Below, piece after piece: positions 1 through 7,363 of a DNA stretch of 16,599 nucleotides. Source of the stretch: an uncultured Pseudomonadota bacterium (GTDB taxonomy: Bacteria > Myxococcota_A > Polyangia > HGW-17); the NCBI GenBank assembly GCA_938004375.1, contig CALKWH010000292.1, positions 1 through 16,599 of the forward strand. Direction: 5' to 3'. The stretch's first letter is position 1. Every line of letters begins with the position of its first letter. The notes under the pieces are model-generated. The model made no database searches, was not told the DNA's origin, and saw only the letters and a list, made by a program, of their open reading frames with translations. A program made the translations under genes and the position numbers.

Positions 1-60
1 AACAACGTCAACAACGTCAACAACGTCAACAACGTCAACAACACGAACAACGTCAACAAC
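1..60 (+). repeat. 9-bp tandem repeat encoding Asn-Asn-Val
   Basis: The unit aacaacgtc is repeated four times (1-36), followed by a variant aacaacacg (37-45), another perfect unit (46-54) and a partial aacaac (55-60). The array probably continues upstream of the window. It lies in frame within the first CDS and gives an Asn-rich linker before the first cysteine-rich repeat. Because the unit is 9 bp, copy-number change would alter linker length without breaking the frame. Confidence 0.9.
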
Positions 61-1449
61 CCCGTTTGCGGCAACGGCGTCGCCGAGACCGGCGAGGAGT
101 GCGACGGCGCCGACCTGGCCGGACTCACCTGCGAGGACGCCGGCGCCTTCTCGGGCGGCACGCTGGCCTGCGACCAGGACTGCTTCTTCGACACCGCCGG
201 CTGCGACCCTATCTGCGCCCACGCCAACTGGGAGGAGTGCAATCCCCTGGGCGCCCACCAGTGCTGCCCCAACAACGGCCTGCCCTCGGAGTGCTACTAC
301 CTCGGGGGCGAAGGGGGCGCGGTCTGCCTGCAGACCTGCGAGGACGGTCCCGACTGCGGCTATTCGCTGGTGTGCTGGGGCACCATCGGCGATCTGTGCA
401 TCCCCAAGTACTGCGGAGGCGCCGCCGAGGGCACCCCTTTGTCCCAGCCCTGCTCCCTGGGCAACTCCCGCGAGGGCTATTGCATCGGCACCGGGACGGC
501 CATGGACGACACGGGCATCTGCCTCGAGGACGGCACCGCACAGCACAGCGAGGCCTGCATCAACGACCAGGAGAACAGCCCCCTGGGCCAGGTCCTCTCC
601 GAGGCCGAGCTGGCCCAACTGTGCGACGGCGGCGTGTGCGTGGCCATGGACGCCGAGGGGAACCCCACCACGGACGGCACCTGCCTGCAGATGTGCGACC
701 CCGTGGCCACCTACGAGGGCGTCGCGCTCAACACCGATCCCGACCAGCCCTGGGTCACCACCGACCCCTGCCCCGAGAACTCGAACTGCGTGAACTTCTC
801 GCAGATCGACAAGGCCGAGACCCTCGACAGCGACGATCCCAACCCGGATTACCTGTTCCGCACCGCCGACATGGGCATCTGCTACCCCACCGTGGCCGGC
901 CTGGTGCCGGGCGCGGGGGTCACCTCGTGCGACCTGCTCACGGGGCGCACCATCCGCACCGGTGAGGGCTGCCCCGCCACCCCCATGGAGGTCTTCGGCT
1001 TCCCGGTGACCGACATCGAGACCACCTGCCAGGTGCTCACCGACGGCTCCCTCATCGGCGCCTGCCAACCCGCCGAGACCCCGGACAACCGCCAGGCCGT
1101 GGGCGACACCTGCGACCCCGCCCACGAGCGCACGCTCTTCTTCATCCTGCCCATCCCGGCCTCCGAGTGCGCCGACGGCGCCCTGTGCCTGGTCGCCGAC
1201 CCGCTCCACGCCCCGGACCTGACCACCGCCGAGACGCGCTGCGTGAAGCCCTGCAACGCCACCCTGGGCCTGGCCAACAACCCCGACTGCGCGGGCCTCA
1301 CCGACGGCGACGGCGACCCCCTGGTCTGCCTGACCCTGTCACGCTACGCCACCGCCGACCATGAGCTGCCCACCCGGAACGACGCCCAGGGGAACCCCGA
1401 GTCCGAGGGCGCCCCCACCCCGCTGGGCATCTGCGTCCCCGCTCTGTAG
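1..1449 (+). CDS. Cysteine-rich surface protein, 5' end missing
   Basis: The reading frame is open from the first base of the window, so the start codon and any signal peptide lie upstream; 482 residues are visible. They begin with a low-complexity Asn-Asn-Val linker (residues 1-20). One cysteine-rich repeat of the CGNG...GEECDG type follows (about residues 22-70, ending DTAGC). The rest is a long cysteine-rich region with no domain I recognise, containing clusters such as HQCCPNNG, VCLQTCEDG and CNGxx-like turns, and it ends in ICVPAL shortly after its last Cys. The same opening repeat type occurs in the lipoproteins at 4691 and on the minus strand at 14414, where it follows a lipobox, so a lipoprotein or exported protein is inferred here too. 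The even spread of Cys suggests many disulfides and an extracytoplasmic location. Function is unknown. Confidence 0.88.
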   Translation, partial: NNVNNVNNVNNVNNTNNVNNPVCGNGVAETGEECDGADLAGLTCEDAGAFSGGTLACDQDCFFDTAGCDPICAHANWEECNPLGAHQCCPNNGLPSECYYLGGEGGAVCLQTCEDGPDCGYSLVCWGTIGDLCIPKYCGGAAEGTPLSQPCSLGNSREGYCIGTGTAMDDTGICLEDGTAQHSEACINDQENSPLGQVLSEAELAQLCDGGVCVAMDAEGNPTTDGTCLQMCDPVATYEGVALNTDPDQPWVTTDPCPENSNCVNFSQIDKAETLDSDDPNPDYLFRTADMGICYPTVAGLVPGAGVTSCDLLTGRTIRTGEGCPATPMEVFGFPVTDIETTCQVLTDGSLIGACQPAETPDNRQAVGDTCDPAHERTLFFILPIPASECADGALCLVADPLHAPDLTTAETRCVKPCNATLGLANNPDCAGLTDGDGDPLVCLTLSRYATADHELPTRNDAQGNPESEGAPTPLGICVPAL

Positions 1450-1473
1450 CTGCCGTCCCCCTCCCATGCTCCC

Positions 1474-1497
1474 GATTTCGATTTCGATTTCGATTTC
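1474..1497. repeat. Intergenic hexanucleotide array (GATTTC)4
   Basis: There are four perfect tandem copies of GATTTC between the stop of the first CDS and the promoter of the lipoprotein at 1605. The array is AT-rich against a GC-rich background and ends about 15 bp before the -35 element. The same unit recurs at 14355-14378 (complementary orientation) and 16462-16497. Confidence 0.92.
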
Positions 1498-1512
1498 GGG
1501 ATCACGACCCGC

Positions 1513-1540
1513 TTGACCAAATTTCTTTCGGTGGGATACT
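1513..1540 (+). promoter_or_regulatory. Predicted sigma-70-type promoter for the 1605 lipoprotein
   Basis: A -35 element TTGACC (1513-1518) and a -10 element GATACT (1535-1540) are separated by 16 nt. The start would fall near 1547, giving a leader of about 58 nt before the ATG at 1605. The -10 and its left flank (GTGGGATACT) are identical to those of the promoter at 12373-12400, which also has a 16-nt spacer. Confidence 0.6.
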
Positions 1541-1592
1541 TGGGCATTCCGTCGACAGTCGCGCCGTTCAAATGATCCGTCGGCTGTCCCCC

Positions 1593-1599
1593 GAGGAGG
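1593..1599 (+). promoter_or_regulatory. Ribosome binding site fixing the start at 1605
   Basis: GAGGAGG lies five bases before the ATG at 1605. An in-frame ATG at 1572 has no such site and would put charged residues ahead of the lipoprotein signal; the ATG at 1617 is too far from the site. Confidence 0.8.
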
Positions 1600-1604
1600 T
1601 CATC

Positions 1605-4160
1605 ATGATAATCCGAATGCTCCGGTTCTGGCTCCCCACCCTCCTATTTCTGCTGCCGCTTCAGGCCTGCGACGACTCCTCGGGCACCGGCGGCAAGGCA
1701 CGCTTCCTGGTCTCCTACGACGGCAACGGACACACGACCGGCACCGTCCCGGTGGACGAAACGCGTTACGCTGCGGGGACCGTGGTCTTCGTCCGCGCCG
1801 GCGAGCAGTTGGCTCGCGCGGGCTTCGTCTTCGGCGGCTGGCGGACGGTCCTCGACGGCGCTGCCGAGATCCTGCAGCCGGGCGAGAGCTTCGCCATGGC
1901 CGACGAGGACGTCGCGCTCACCGCCCGCTGGATGCAGACGGTCACCTACGACGGAAACGGCGCCACCCACGGGCTGCCACCCACCGACGACCGCCTGTTC
2001 GAGCCGGGGAACAACGTCTCCGTGCTCGGGAACCCCGGTGAACTGGCACGGGAGGGCTTCTCCTTCGCTGGCTGGTGCGTCAATGCCGACGGCAGCGGCG
2101 ACACGTACACCCAGGGCGACCTCTTCGCCATGGGAGACTCGAGCGTCGTGCTCTACGCGAAATGGACGACCGAACCGACCTACCGGATCACGTACCATGG
2201 GAACGCGAACACGGGGGGCACGGTGCCCTCGGACGCGACCACCTACGAGGCCGGCGCCCTGGTGACGGTCGCGCCCAACACCGGGAACCTGGTGAAGGAC
2301 GGTCACTCCTTCAACGGCTGGAACGAGCGCACGGACGGCACCGGACTCACCTATGCCCCCGGCCAGGTGATGGTGATGCCCGCGACCAACGTCGTGCTCT
2401 ACGCGCGATGGACGGCCAACCCGACCCACACCGTGGCTTACTCGGGCAACGGACACACCGGCGGCACCGCCCCGGTGGACGGTCTGCACTACGAGACCGG
2501 TGACAACGTCCTCGTGGCCGGCAACCCCGGCAACCTCGTGCGCGAAGGGTACACCTTCACCGGCTGGTGCCTCGACCCCGAAGGGATCGGCGCGATCCAC
2601 ACCGCCGGAGACCAGATCGTGATGGGCACCGGCGACCTCGTGCTCTTCGCCAAATGGACGCCCAACCCGACCTTCCGCGTGACCTACGACGGAAACGGAA
2701 ACACCGGCGGCAACCCGCCCGTCGACCCGCTGTCCTACGAGCTCGGCGACACGGTCCGCGTGCTTGGCAACGGCGGTGGTCTGGTGCGCGACGGATTTTC
2801 GTTCATCGGCTGGAACACCGCGGCCGACGGCACGGGCGAAACGTACACCTTCGGTCAGACCTTCTCCATGGGCGCCGGTGACGTCACCCTGTATGCCCGA
2901 TGGACCCAGAACCCCACCTGGGGCGTCACCTACGACGGAAATGGTCATGACGGGGGGGCCGCCCCCCTCGATGCCACGAACTACGAACAGGGACAGATGG
3001 TCACCATCCTTCCCAACACCGGCAACCTCGTGCGCGCCGGGTTCACCTTCGTGGGATGGTGCACGACCGACGACGGAACCGGGTACACCTACCTGCCCGG
3101 CCAGCAGATCCCGATGGGGACCGCCCCCGTCGCACTGTTCGCGAAATGGACGAACAACCCCACCTACCTCGTGCTCTACAACGGCAACCTGGACACCGGC
3201 GGCAGCGTCCCGGTGGATCCGAACAACTACGAGCAGGGCGCCACGGTCACGGTGCTCGACAACACCGGCCACCTCGTGCGCGAGGGCTTCACCTTCGATG
3301 GCTGGTGCTTGGATCCCGGCTGCGTGGACCTCATCTATCGGGCCGGCGACACGTTTGCCATGGATACGGGCAACCTGGTGCTGTATGCCCGCTGGGTACC
3401 CGTGCCCGTCTACCCGGTGATCTACGACGGCAACGGCCACATCGGCGGCGACGTTCCCATCGACGGCACCTCCTACCCCGAGGGCGCCACCGTGACCGTG
3501 ATGGGGAACCCCGGGGCGCTGGTGACCGACCTGACGCAGGACGGCATCACCCTGGTTTTCTTCGGCTGGAACACGCAGCCCGACGGCTCGGGCACGACCT
3601 ACCTGCCCGGGGATTCCTTTCCCATGGGTCCCGGCCCGGTCACCCTCTTCGTGAAGTGGTCGGTGATCCGGGCCACGGGCCCCGCCGGCGGCCTAATTTT
3701 CTACGACAAGGGCGACACGACCGACGGGTGGCGATACCTCGAGGCCGCCCCGGTGGATCAGGGGACCCAGGTCCAGTGGTACAACGGCACCTACGTCAAC
3801 ACCGGCGCCACGGCCAAGGCGGTGGGCACCGGCGCGGCCAACACCGCCGCCATCGTCCTGGCCCAGTGCGCGCCCATCCCGGCCAGCCACGTCTACGCCG
3901 CCCAACTGTGCGACGATCTGTCCCTCGGCGGGTTCGACGACTGGTTCCTGCCCTCGATGGACGAACTGTACTGGATGCACTTCTACCTGAAGCGCTCCGG
4001 CCTGGGCGGGTTCTCGGACAACGGGTACTGGAGCTCCTCTCAGTTCGAGTTCGACGTCCGATTCGCGCGCAACCAGTACTTCCTGACCGGAGGCCAGGGC
4101 TACGACCCCAAGGACTGGACCAACGACGTGCGCGCGGTCCGAGCCTTCCTCTCTTTCTGA
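1605..4160 (+). CDS. Lipoprotein: eight InlB/Listeria-Bacteroides-type repeats plus Lcl/DUF1566-like domain
   Basis: The predicted product has 851 residues. A signal of about 21 residues ends in the lipobox LQAC, so Cys22 should be lipidated. Residues about 33-686 hold eight tandem repeats, each opening with a Y-D-G-N-G-like strand, then GGxxPxD, YExGxxVTV, a NLVRxGFxFxGW turn, an acidic DGTG.Y segment, and ending in VxLYAxW. This is the pattern of the Listeria-Bacteroides repeat (Flg_new / InlB B-repeat) family, found in surface adhesins. Most repeats span about 82 residues. The C-terminal part (about 690-851) starts TGPAGGLIFYDKG and contains LEAAP, FDDWFLPSMDEL, GYWSSS and VRAVRAF, which matches Lcl_C/DUF1566-type domains. 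An outer-surface stalk presenting a C-terminal binding head is the likely design; the ligand is unknown. The gene has its own predicted promoter, and I see no terminator after it. Confidence 0.95.
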   Translation: MIIRMLRFWLPTLLFLLPLQACDDSSGTGGKARFLVSYDGNGHTTGTVPVDETRYAAGTVVFVRAGEQLARAGFVFGGWRTVLDGAAEILQPGESFAMADEDVALTARWMQTVTYDGNGATHGLPPTDDRLFEPGNNVSVLGNPGELAREGFSFAGWCVNADGSGDTYTQGDLFAMGDSSVVLYAKWTTEPTYRITYHGNANTGGTVPSDATTYEAGALVTVAPNTGNLVKDGHSFNGWNERTDGTGLTYAPGQVMVMPATNVVLYARWTANPTHTVAYSGNGHTGGTAPVDGLHYETGDNVLVAGNPGNLVREGYTFTGWCLDPEGIGAIHTAGDQIVMGTGDLVLFAKWTPNPTFRVTYDGNGNTGGNPPVDPLSYELGDTVRVLGNGGGLVRDGFSFIGWNTAADGTGETYTFGQTFSMGAGDVTLYARWTQNPTWGVTYDGNGHDGGAAPLDATNYEQGQMVTILPNTGNLVRAGFTFVGWCTTDDGTGYTYLPGQQIPMGTAPVALFAKWTNNPTYLVLYNGNLDTGGSVPVDPNNYEQGATVTVLDNTGHLVREGFTFDGWCLDPGCVDLIYRAGDTFAMDTGNLVLYARWVPVPVYPVIYDGNGHIGGDVPIDGTSYPEGATVTVMGNPGALVTDLTQDGITLVFFGWNTQPDGSGTTYLPGDSFPMGPGPVTLFVKWSVIRATGPAGGLIFYDKGDTTDGWRYLEAAPVDQGTQVQWYNGTYVNTGATAKAVGTGAANTAAIVLAQCAPIPASHVYAAQLCDDLSLGGFDDWFLPSMDELYWMHFYLKRSGLGGFSDNGYWSSSQFEFDVRFARNQYFLTGGQGYDPKDWTNDVRAVRAFLSF
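1701..3662 (+). repeat. Eight tandem ~246-bp coding repeats
   Basis: The YDGNG-type openings fall near 1716, 1948, 2191, 2438, 2683, 2931, 3176 and 3422, so the period is about 232-248 bp. Several copies remain similar at the DNA level, for example the segment encoding NLVR.GFTF..GWC near 2530, 3024 and 3270. Repeats 1 and 2 are shorter and more divergent, and repeat 8 carries a small insertion (DLTQDGITLVF). Confidence 0.85.
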
Positions 4161-4255
4161 CCCCCCCCGGGTGGCCTGAAGATCCCCCCTTTCCCGTCGG
4201 ACTGCAAATTTTCACGATGAGCGGAATAAATGATTTTCCGGTCCGATTTTACCCG

Positions 4256-4283
4256 TTGTCATTTGCGCACGGAGGACTAGAAA
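4256..4283 (+). promoter_or_regulatory. Predicted promoter for the 76-residue protein
   Basis: TTGTCA (4256-4261) and TAGAAA (4278-4283) are separated by 16 nt, the spacing seen in the other two best promoters here. They lie in an AT-richer pocket (about 4205-4265) of a GC-rich region. The start would be near 4290 and the leader about 40 nt. Confidence 0.5.
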
Positions 4284-4302
4284 GACGGACGTTCGCGCAA
4301 AT
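4261..4302. promoter_or_regulatory. 8-bp inverted repeat spanning the promoter (possible operator)
   Basis: ATTTGCGC (4261-4268) and GCGCAAAT (4295-4302) form a perfect inverted repeat with a 26-nt gap. The left half starts on the last base of the -35 element, and the right half lies just past the expected transcription start, so the pair brackets the -10. A regulator binding both halves could control this promoter, but an 8-bp match in a gap of this size can also arise by chance. Confidence 0.35.
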
Positions 4303-4328
4303 CTCGGAAGGTCCCGGAAGGTGAAGCG

Positions 4329-4559
4329 ATGATTACCGGAAAGCTCGACTATTTGCCCCAGCAGTTTTTGAAAACTCTCGATGACCAACTGGCGCGCAAT
4401 CCCCGCCTGGACATGACCGAGGAGCGCGGTCAGTTGAAGTTCCTGGTCGACGGGCGCGAGGTCCCCGTCAATACTTTATACAACTGGTATCTCGGCGCCC
4501 TGCGCGACGGGAAGAACCTGAAGCCCGAGTTCCTGCCCCCCATCCGCCGCGTCGGTTGA
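4329..4559 (+). CDS. Small uncharacterised protein, 76 residues
   Basis: The product has 76 residues with no signal peptide, membrane segment or cysteine, so it is probably cytoplasmic, unlike nearly all its neighbours. It is polar, with one amphipathic stretch (LDYLPQQFLKTLDDQLARN), a basic/acidic middle (MTEERGQLKFLVDGREV) and an aromatic segment (LYNWYLGAL). I do not recognise a family. The ATG at 4329 is preceded by a purine-rich GGAAGGTGAAG site. The gene stands alone, with its own predicted promoter and a dyad upstream. A short GC-rich palindrome follows the stop. A possible DNA- or protein-binding role is only a guess from its size and charge. Confidence 0.72.
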   Translation: MITGKLDYLPQQFLKTLDDQLARNPRLDMTEERGQLKFLVDGREVPVNTLYNWYLGALRDGKNLKPEFLPPIRRVG

Positions 4560-4560
4560 C

Positions 4561-4574
4561 GCCGGACGTCCGGC
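4561..4574. other. Perfect 14-bp palindrome just after the stop codon
   Basis: GCCGGACGTCCGGC is its own reverse complement and begins one base after the stop of the 76-residue gene. It could fold into a short stem in RNA or serve as a protein-binding site. It is followed by a C run rather than a T run, so it is not a canonical intrinsic terminator. Confidence 0.5.
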
Positions 4575-4612
4575 CCCCCCACGGAATCCGCACCACCCCA
4601 CCTGGCCATCAA

Positions 4613-4657
4613 CATATAAATATGGAAATTGACGATAGGCACCCGGCCGGATAGATT
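4613..4657 (+). promoter_or_regulatory. Predicted promoter with AT-rich upstream element for the RCC1 lipoprotein
   Basis: The -35 is TTGACG (4629-4634) and the best -10 is TAGATT (4652-4657), with a 17-nt spacer. Immediately upstream of the -35 is an AT-rich stretch that includes an interrupted palindrome, CATAT (4613-4617) and ATATG (4620-4624). It stands out in this GC-rich region and is placed where an UP element would be. The start would be near 4664, about 27 nt before the ATG at 4691. Confidence 0.5.
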
Positions 4658-4690
4658 GTCGGCACTCACAAACCTTTCCTGGAGTCCGAC

Positions 4691-6916
4691 ATGCTCTCTT
4701 GCCCCCGCTTCCCCGTCGCCTTCGCCGTCTCCACCTGCGTCGTCTTCGCCGCCCTGTCTTCCTGCGAGACTCCGGTGACGGTGGAAAAACGTTGTGGCGA
4801 CGGCTTCCTCGACCCCGGCGAGGCCTGCGACGCCGACAATGTGCCCATAGCAAACTGCGAACAACTTGGCTACTATTCGGGCACCGGGCCCGTGACCTGC
4901 ACCGACGACTGCCGGCTGGATCTCTCGACCTGCGGCGCGCGCTGCGGCGACGGCGTCATCCAGGTCGCCTATGGGGAGGAGTGCGACGGCGCGGAGCTGG
5001 GCCAGCAGACGTGCGTGAGCGCGGGGCTGGGTTCGGGCACGCTGGCCTGCACCGAAGGGTGCCGACTGGACGTCTCCGGGTGCTCCGAAGTCGCCGTGTG
5101 CGGAGACGGCCTGGTGGCCGCGCCGGCCGAGGACTGTGATCGATCGGAGCTGCAGGGCGCAACCTGCCAGTCCCTGGGCTGGTACGGCGGGGAGCTGGCC
5201 TGCGACGACGGCTGCCGGTACGATCTGACCGACTGCCGTCCCTTCGGGCGCTGCGGCGACGGCGTGATCCAGGGCGACTTCGGAGAACAGTGCGACGGAT
5301 TCGCCCTGGGGGGCGAGACCTGCGAGGGTCTGGGCTACCACGGCGGGCAGCTGGCCTGCGGGGCCGATTGCACCCTCGACCTGACCCCCTGCGAGGCCGC
5401 CGGACGCTGCGGCGACGGACGCCTCCAGGACGGCGCCGGCGAACAGTGCGACGGGGCCGACCTGGGGTCGCTCACCTGCGGGACGTTCTTCCCCGGTTAC
5501 GAAGACGGTACCCTGGCCTGCCTCGACGACTGCACGGTGGACACCTCCGGCTGCCCGCGCTGCGGCGACGGCGCCCGCCAGGCGGCGAACGGCGAGGTGT
5601 GCGACGGGACCGACCTGGATGGCGCCAGGTGCGAGGACCTGGGGTTCTACGCCGGCTCCCTGGCGTGCGCGCCGGGCTGTGACGCGTTCGATCCCTCCGC
5701 CTGTGGCGGTGCCTGCGGCGACGCCGTGGTGCAGGGCGCGTTCGGCGAGGACTGCGAGCCCTCTTTGCCGGTGGACGCCTGTTGCGGCGCTTTGGGCCTG
5801 GGGATCGGGGAGCCGACCTGCTCCGCGACCTGTGCCTGGGGCAGTTCCGATTGCGCCCAGGCCGTCGCGGCGGGCGGATCCGCCCAATCGAGTTGCGCTC
5901 TCCTCGAGGACGGCACCGTGCGGTGCTGGGGTCTCAACGACTACGGCCAGCTCGGTGACGGCTCCACGGTGACCCGGAGCCTCCCGGCGCCGGTGAACGG
6001 GCTCTCGGGGGTGACCCAGCTCTCCTCGGGCGTCGGGAACCACATCTGCGCCGTGATCTCGGGCGGCCAGGTGCGCTGCTGGGGTCTCAACGACTTCGGC
6101 CAGCTCGGCAACGGCTCCACCGTCAATTCCCTGGTGCCCGCGGCGGTCTCCGGGCTCACCGACGCGGTGCAGGTGTCCACCGGCGAATGGAGCTCTTGCG
6201 CTCGCCGTTCCAATGGCCGCGTCGTGTGCTGGGGCCGCAACGGCTTCGGTCAACTGGGAAACAACTCCACCGTCAATTCGTCGGTCCCGGTGAACGTGTC
6301 CGGCATCACGACCGCGGCAGACCTCGTCGTGGGCCCGGAGCACGCCTGCGCGGTGCTCACCGACGGCGGCACACGCTGCTGGGGCAAGAACCTGGACGGC
6401 CAACTCGGCGACGACTCCACGACGATCCGCCTGACGCCCGTCACCGTCCTCTCCGCGCCCGCCACGCCGCTGACCGGGTCCGCGCGGGTGATCGCCGGTC
6501 AACTCTTCTCCTGTGTCGTCCGGACCAACGGGGATATGGCCTGCTGGGGACGCAACAACTACGGCCAACTCGGCGACGGCGGCTGGATGGATCGCCTCAC
6601 CGCGGCGCCCGTCCTCCTGCTCCACAACGTCACGGCGGCCGCGGCCGGCAAAGAACATGCCTGTGCGGTCTCCGGCGGGGCCGCCGTGTGCTGGGGCTAC
6701 AACGCGGACGGCAGGCTCGGCGACGGCTCCACGACCGACCGGTGCCTCCCTTCGGCCCTCGTGGGGATCACCGGCGTCACCACGGTCTCCTGCGGATTCA
6801 GCCACACCTGCCTGCGGCTGGACTCCGGCGTCCTTCGCTGCGCGGGTCTGAACACCCTGGGCCAGCTCGGCGACGGCACCACCATCGATCATTTGACACC
6901 CGGCTTCGTGCACTAG
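4691..6916 (+). CDS. Lipoprotein with seven cysteine-rich repeats and a seven-bladed RCC1 propeller
   Basis: The product has 741 residues, with the ATG six bases after GGAG. The signal ends FAALSSC, so Cys25 is the predicted lipidated residue. Residues about 33-390 carry seven cysteine-rich units that open R-C-G-D-G and contain GE.CDG, then TC..LG...G.L.C...C..D...C; the seventh is degenerate (CGDAVVQ, ECEPS-like end). Residues about 392-741 contain seven RCC1-type repeats with the core CWG.N..GQLG.GST. Seven copies are the number needed to close an RCC1 beta-propeller. Each blade also has a Cys pair separated by 8 or 9 residues (for example CALLEDGTVRCWG), probably a disulfide across a hairpin. 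Blade seven has CAG in place of CWG. The protein is inferred to face outward and to bind a partner; RCC1's nucleotide-exchange role cannot be assumed. It is paralogous in design to the minus-strand gene at 14414-16354. Confidence 0.95.
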   Translation: MLSCPRFPVAFAVSTCVVFAALSSCETPVTVEKRCGDGFLDPGEACDADNVPIANCEQLGYYSGTGPVTCTDDCRLDLSTCGARCGDGVIQVAYGEECDGAELGQQTCVSAGLGSGTLACTEGCRLDVSGCSEVAVCGDGLVAAPAEDCDRSELQGATCQSLGWYGGELACDDGCRYDLTDCRPFGRCGDGVIQGDFGEQCDGFALGGETCEGLGYHGGQLACGADCTLDLTPCEAAGRCGDGRLQDGAGEQCDGADLGSLTCGTFFPGYEDGTLACLDDCTVDTSGCPRCGDGARQAANGEVCDGTDLDGARCEDLGFYAGSLACAPGCDAFDPSACGGACGDAVVQGAFGEDCEPSLPVDACCGALGLGIGEPTCSATCAWGSSDCAQAVAAGGSAQSSCALLEDGTVRCWGLNDYGQLGDGSTVTRSLPAPVNGLSGVTQLSSGVGNHICAVISGGQVRCWGLNDFGQLGNGSTVNSLVPAAVSGLTDAVQVSTGEWSSCARRSNGRVVCWGRNGFGQLGNNSTVNSSVPVNVSGITTAADLVVGPEHACAVLTDGGTRCWGKNLDGQLGDDSTTIRLTPVTVLSAPATPLTGSARVIAGQLFSCVVRTNGDMACWGRNNYGQLGDGGWMDRLTAAPVLLLHNVTAAAAGKEHACAVSGGAAVCWGYNADGRLGDGSTTDRCLPSALVGITGVTTVSCGFSHTCLRLDSGVLRCAGLNTLGQLGDGTTIDHLTPGFVH

Positions 6917-6957
6917 GGCGCGCGGCCGATCCAGGACCCCATGAAAGGAAGATCCAC

Positions 6958-7278
6958 ATGCCCAAGCCCGTGACCAACCCCGGCAACGCCATCAACATGT
7001 TCGACGTCTCCACCAAGACCGACAGCAACGGCTTCGTGACCGTCACCTACCCTATCCCCTGCACCAGCAACCCGCCCGAGCTGGTCTACGCGCGCGCTGT
7101 GCTCACCACCCCCGCCTCCGTCAGCGGCGGCACGCTCCCGGCGGGGACCATCCTGAAATCGCTCCCGGCCCAGCCCGGCATGACCTCCTGCACGATCCAG
7201 CTCGTCGGACCCGCCAACGAATCCCTGAACGCCGCCGGTGTCCTCGTGTTCTTCGCCGCCTTCGAGAACGCGAAGTAG
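6958..7278 (+). CDS. Uncharacterised 106-residue protein
   Basis: The product has 106 residues. The ATG at 6958 follows AAAGGAAG at good spacing, and the upstream in-frame sequence is an alternative-frame shadow of the RCC1 gene. The gap from the RCC1 stop is only 41 bp, so the two are probably cotranscribed. There is no signal peptide or membrane anchor. The protein is rich in Thr, Val, Pro and Ser, has two cysteines (35 and 78), and alternates hydrophobic and small residues (NGFVTVTYPIPC, ELVYARAVLTTP, VLVFFAAF), which suggests a small beta-sheet protein. I recognise no family. It could be a partner of the RCC1 lipoprotein, but that rests only on position. Confidence 0.75.
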   Translation: MPKPVTNPGNAINMFDVSTKTDSNGFVTVTYPIPCTSNPPELVYARAVLTTPASVSGGTLPAGTILKSLPAQPGMTSCTIQLVGPANESLNAAGVLVFFAAFENAK

Positions 7279-7332
7279 CCCGTCAACTGGCCGACCCTGC
7301 CTGATCTCACCGTTCCCGTCACCAGAATAATC

Positions 7333-7341
7333 TGCTATACC
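7333..7341 (+). promoter_or_regulatory. Possible extended -10 promoter for the VWA/FGE pair
   Basis: TG (7333-7334), one base, then TATACC (7336-7341) resembles an extended -10, about 22 bp before the ATG at 7364. No good -35 is present at 16-18 nt; the nearest is TTCCCG at 7313-7318. The expected start would leave a very short leader. This is a weak call. Confidence 0.3.
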
Positions 7342-7351
7342 ATCTACTGGA

Positions 7352-7358
7352 AAGGTGG
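7352..7358 (+). promoter_or_regulatory. Ribosome binding site favouring the start at 7364
   Basis: AAGGTGG lies five bases before the ATG at 7364. The GTG at 7355 is inside this site, so it is unlikely to be the start even though it is in frame. Confidence 0.65.
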
Positions 7359-7363
7359 CCTCC

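Noticed and set aside
1474..1497. CRISPR array
   Set aside because: The unit is only six bases, with no spacers and no cas genes.
1572..1604. Upstream ATG at 1572 as the start of the InlB-repeat lipoprotein
   Set aside because: It would add eleven mostly polar residues ahead of the signal peptide; GAGGAGG is correctly spaced for the ATG at 1605 instead.
4161..4200. Intrinsic terminator after the InlB-repeat lipoprotein
   Set aside because: There is a C run with a CCCGGG core but no convincing stem with a T tract.
4430..6913. Long open frame on the minus strand (827 codons) opposite the RCC1 lipoprotein
   Set aside because: It lacks a recognisable domain and is Ala/Gly/Arg/Val-rich, as expected for the antisense frame of a high-GC gene with strong third-position bias. 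The plus-strand gene has clear domains.
4691..6916. RCC1 protein as a guanine nucleotide exchange factor
   Set aside because: The protein is an exported, disulfide-rich lipoprotein, so a role on an intracellular GTPase is not supported.
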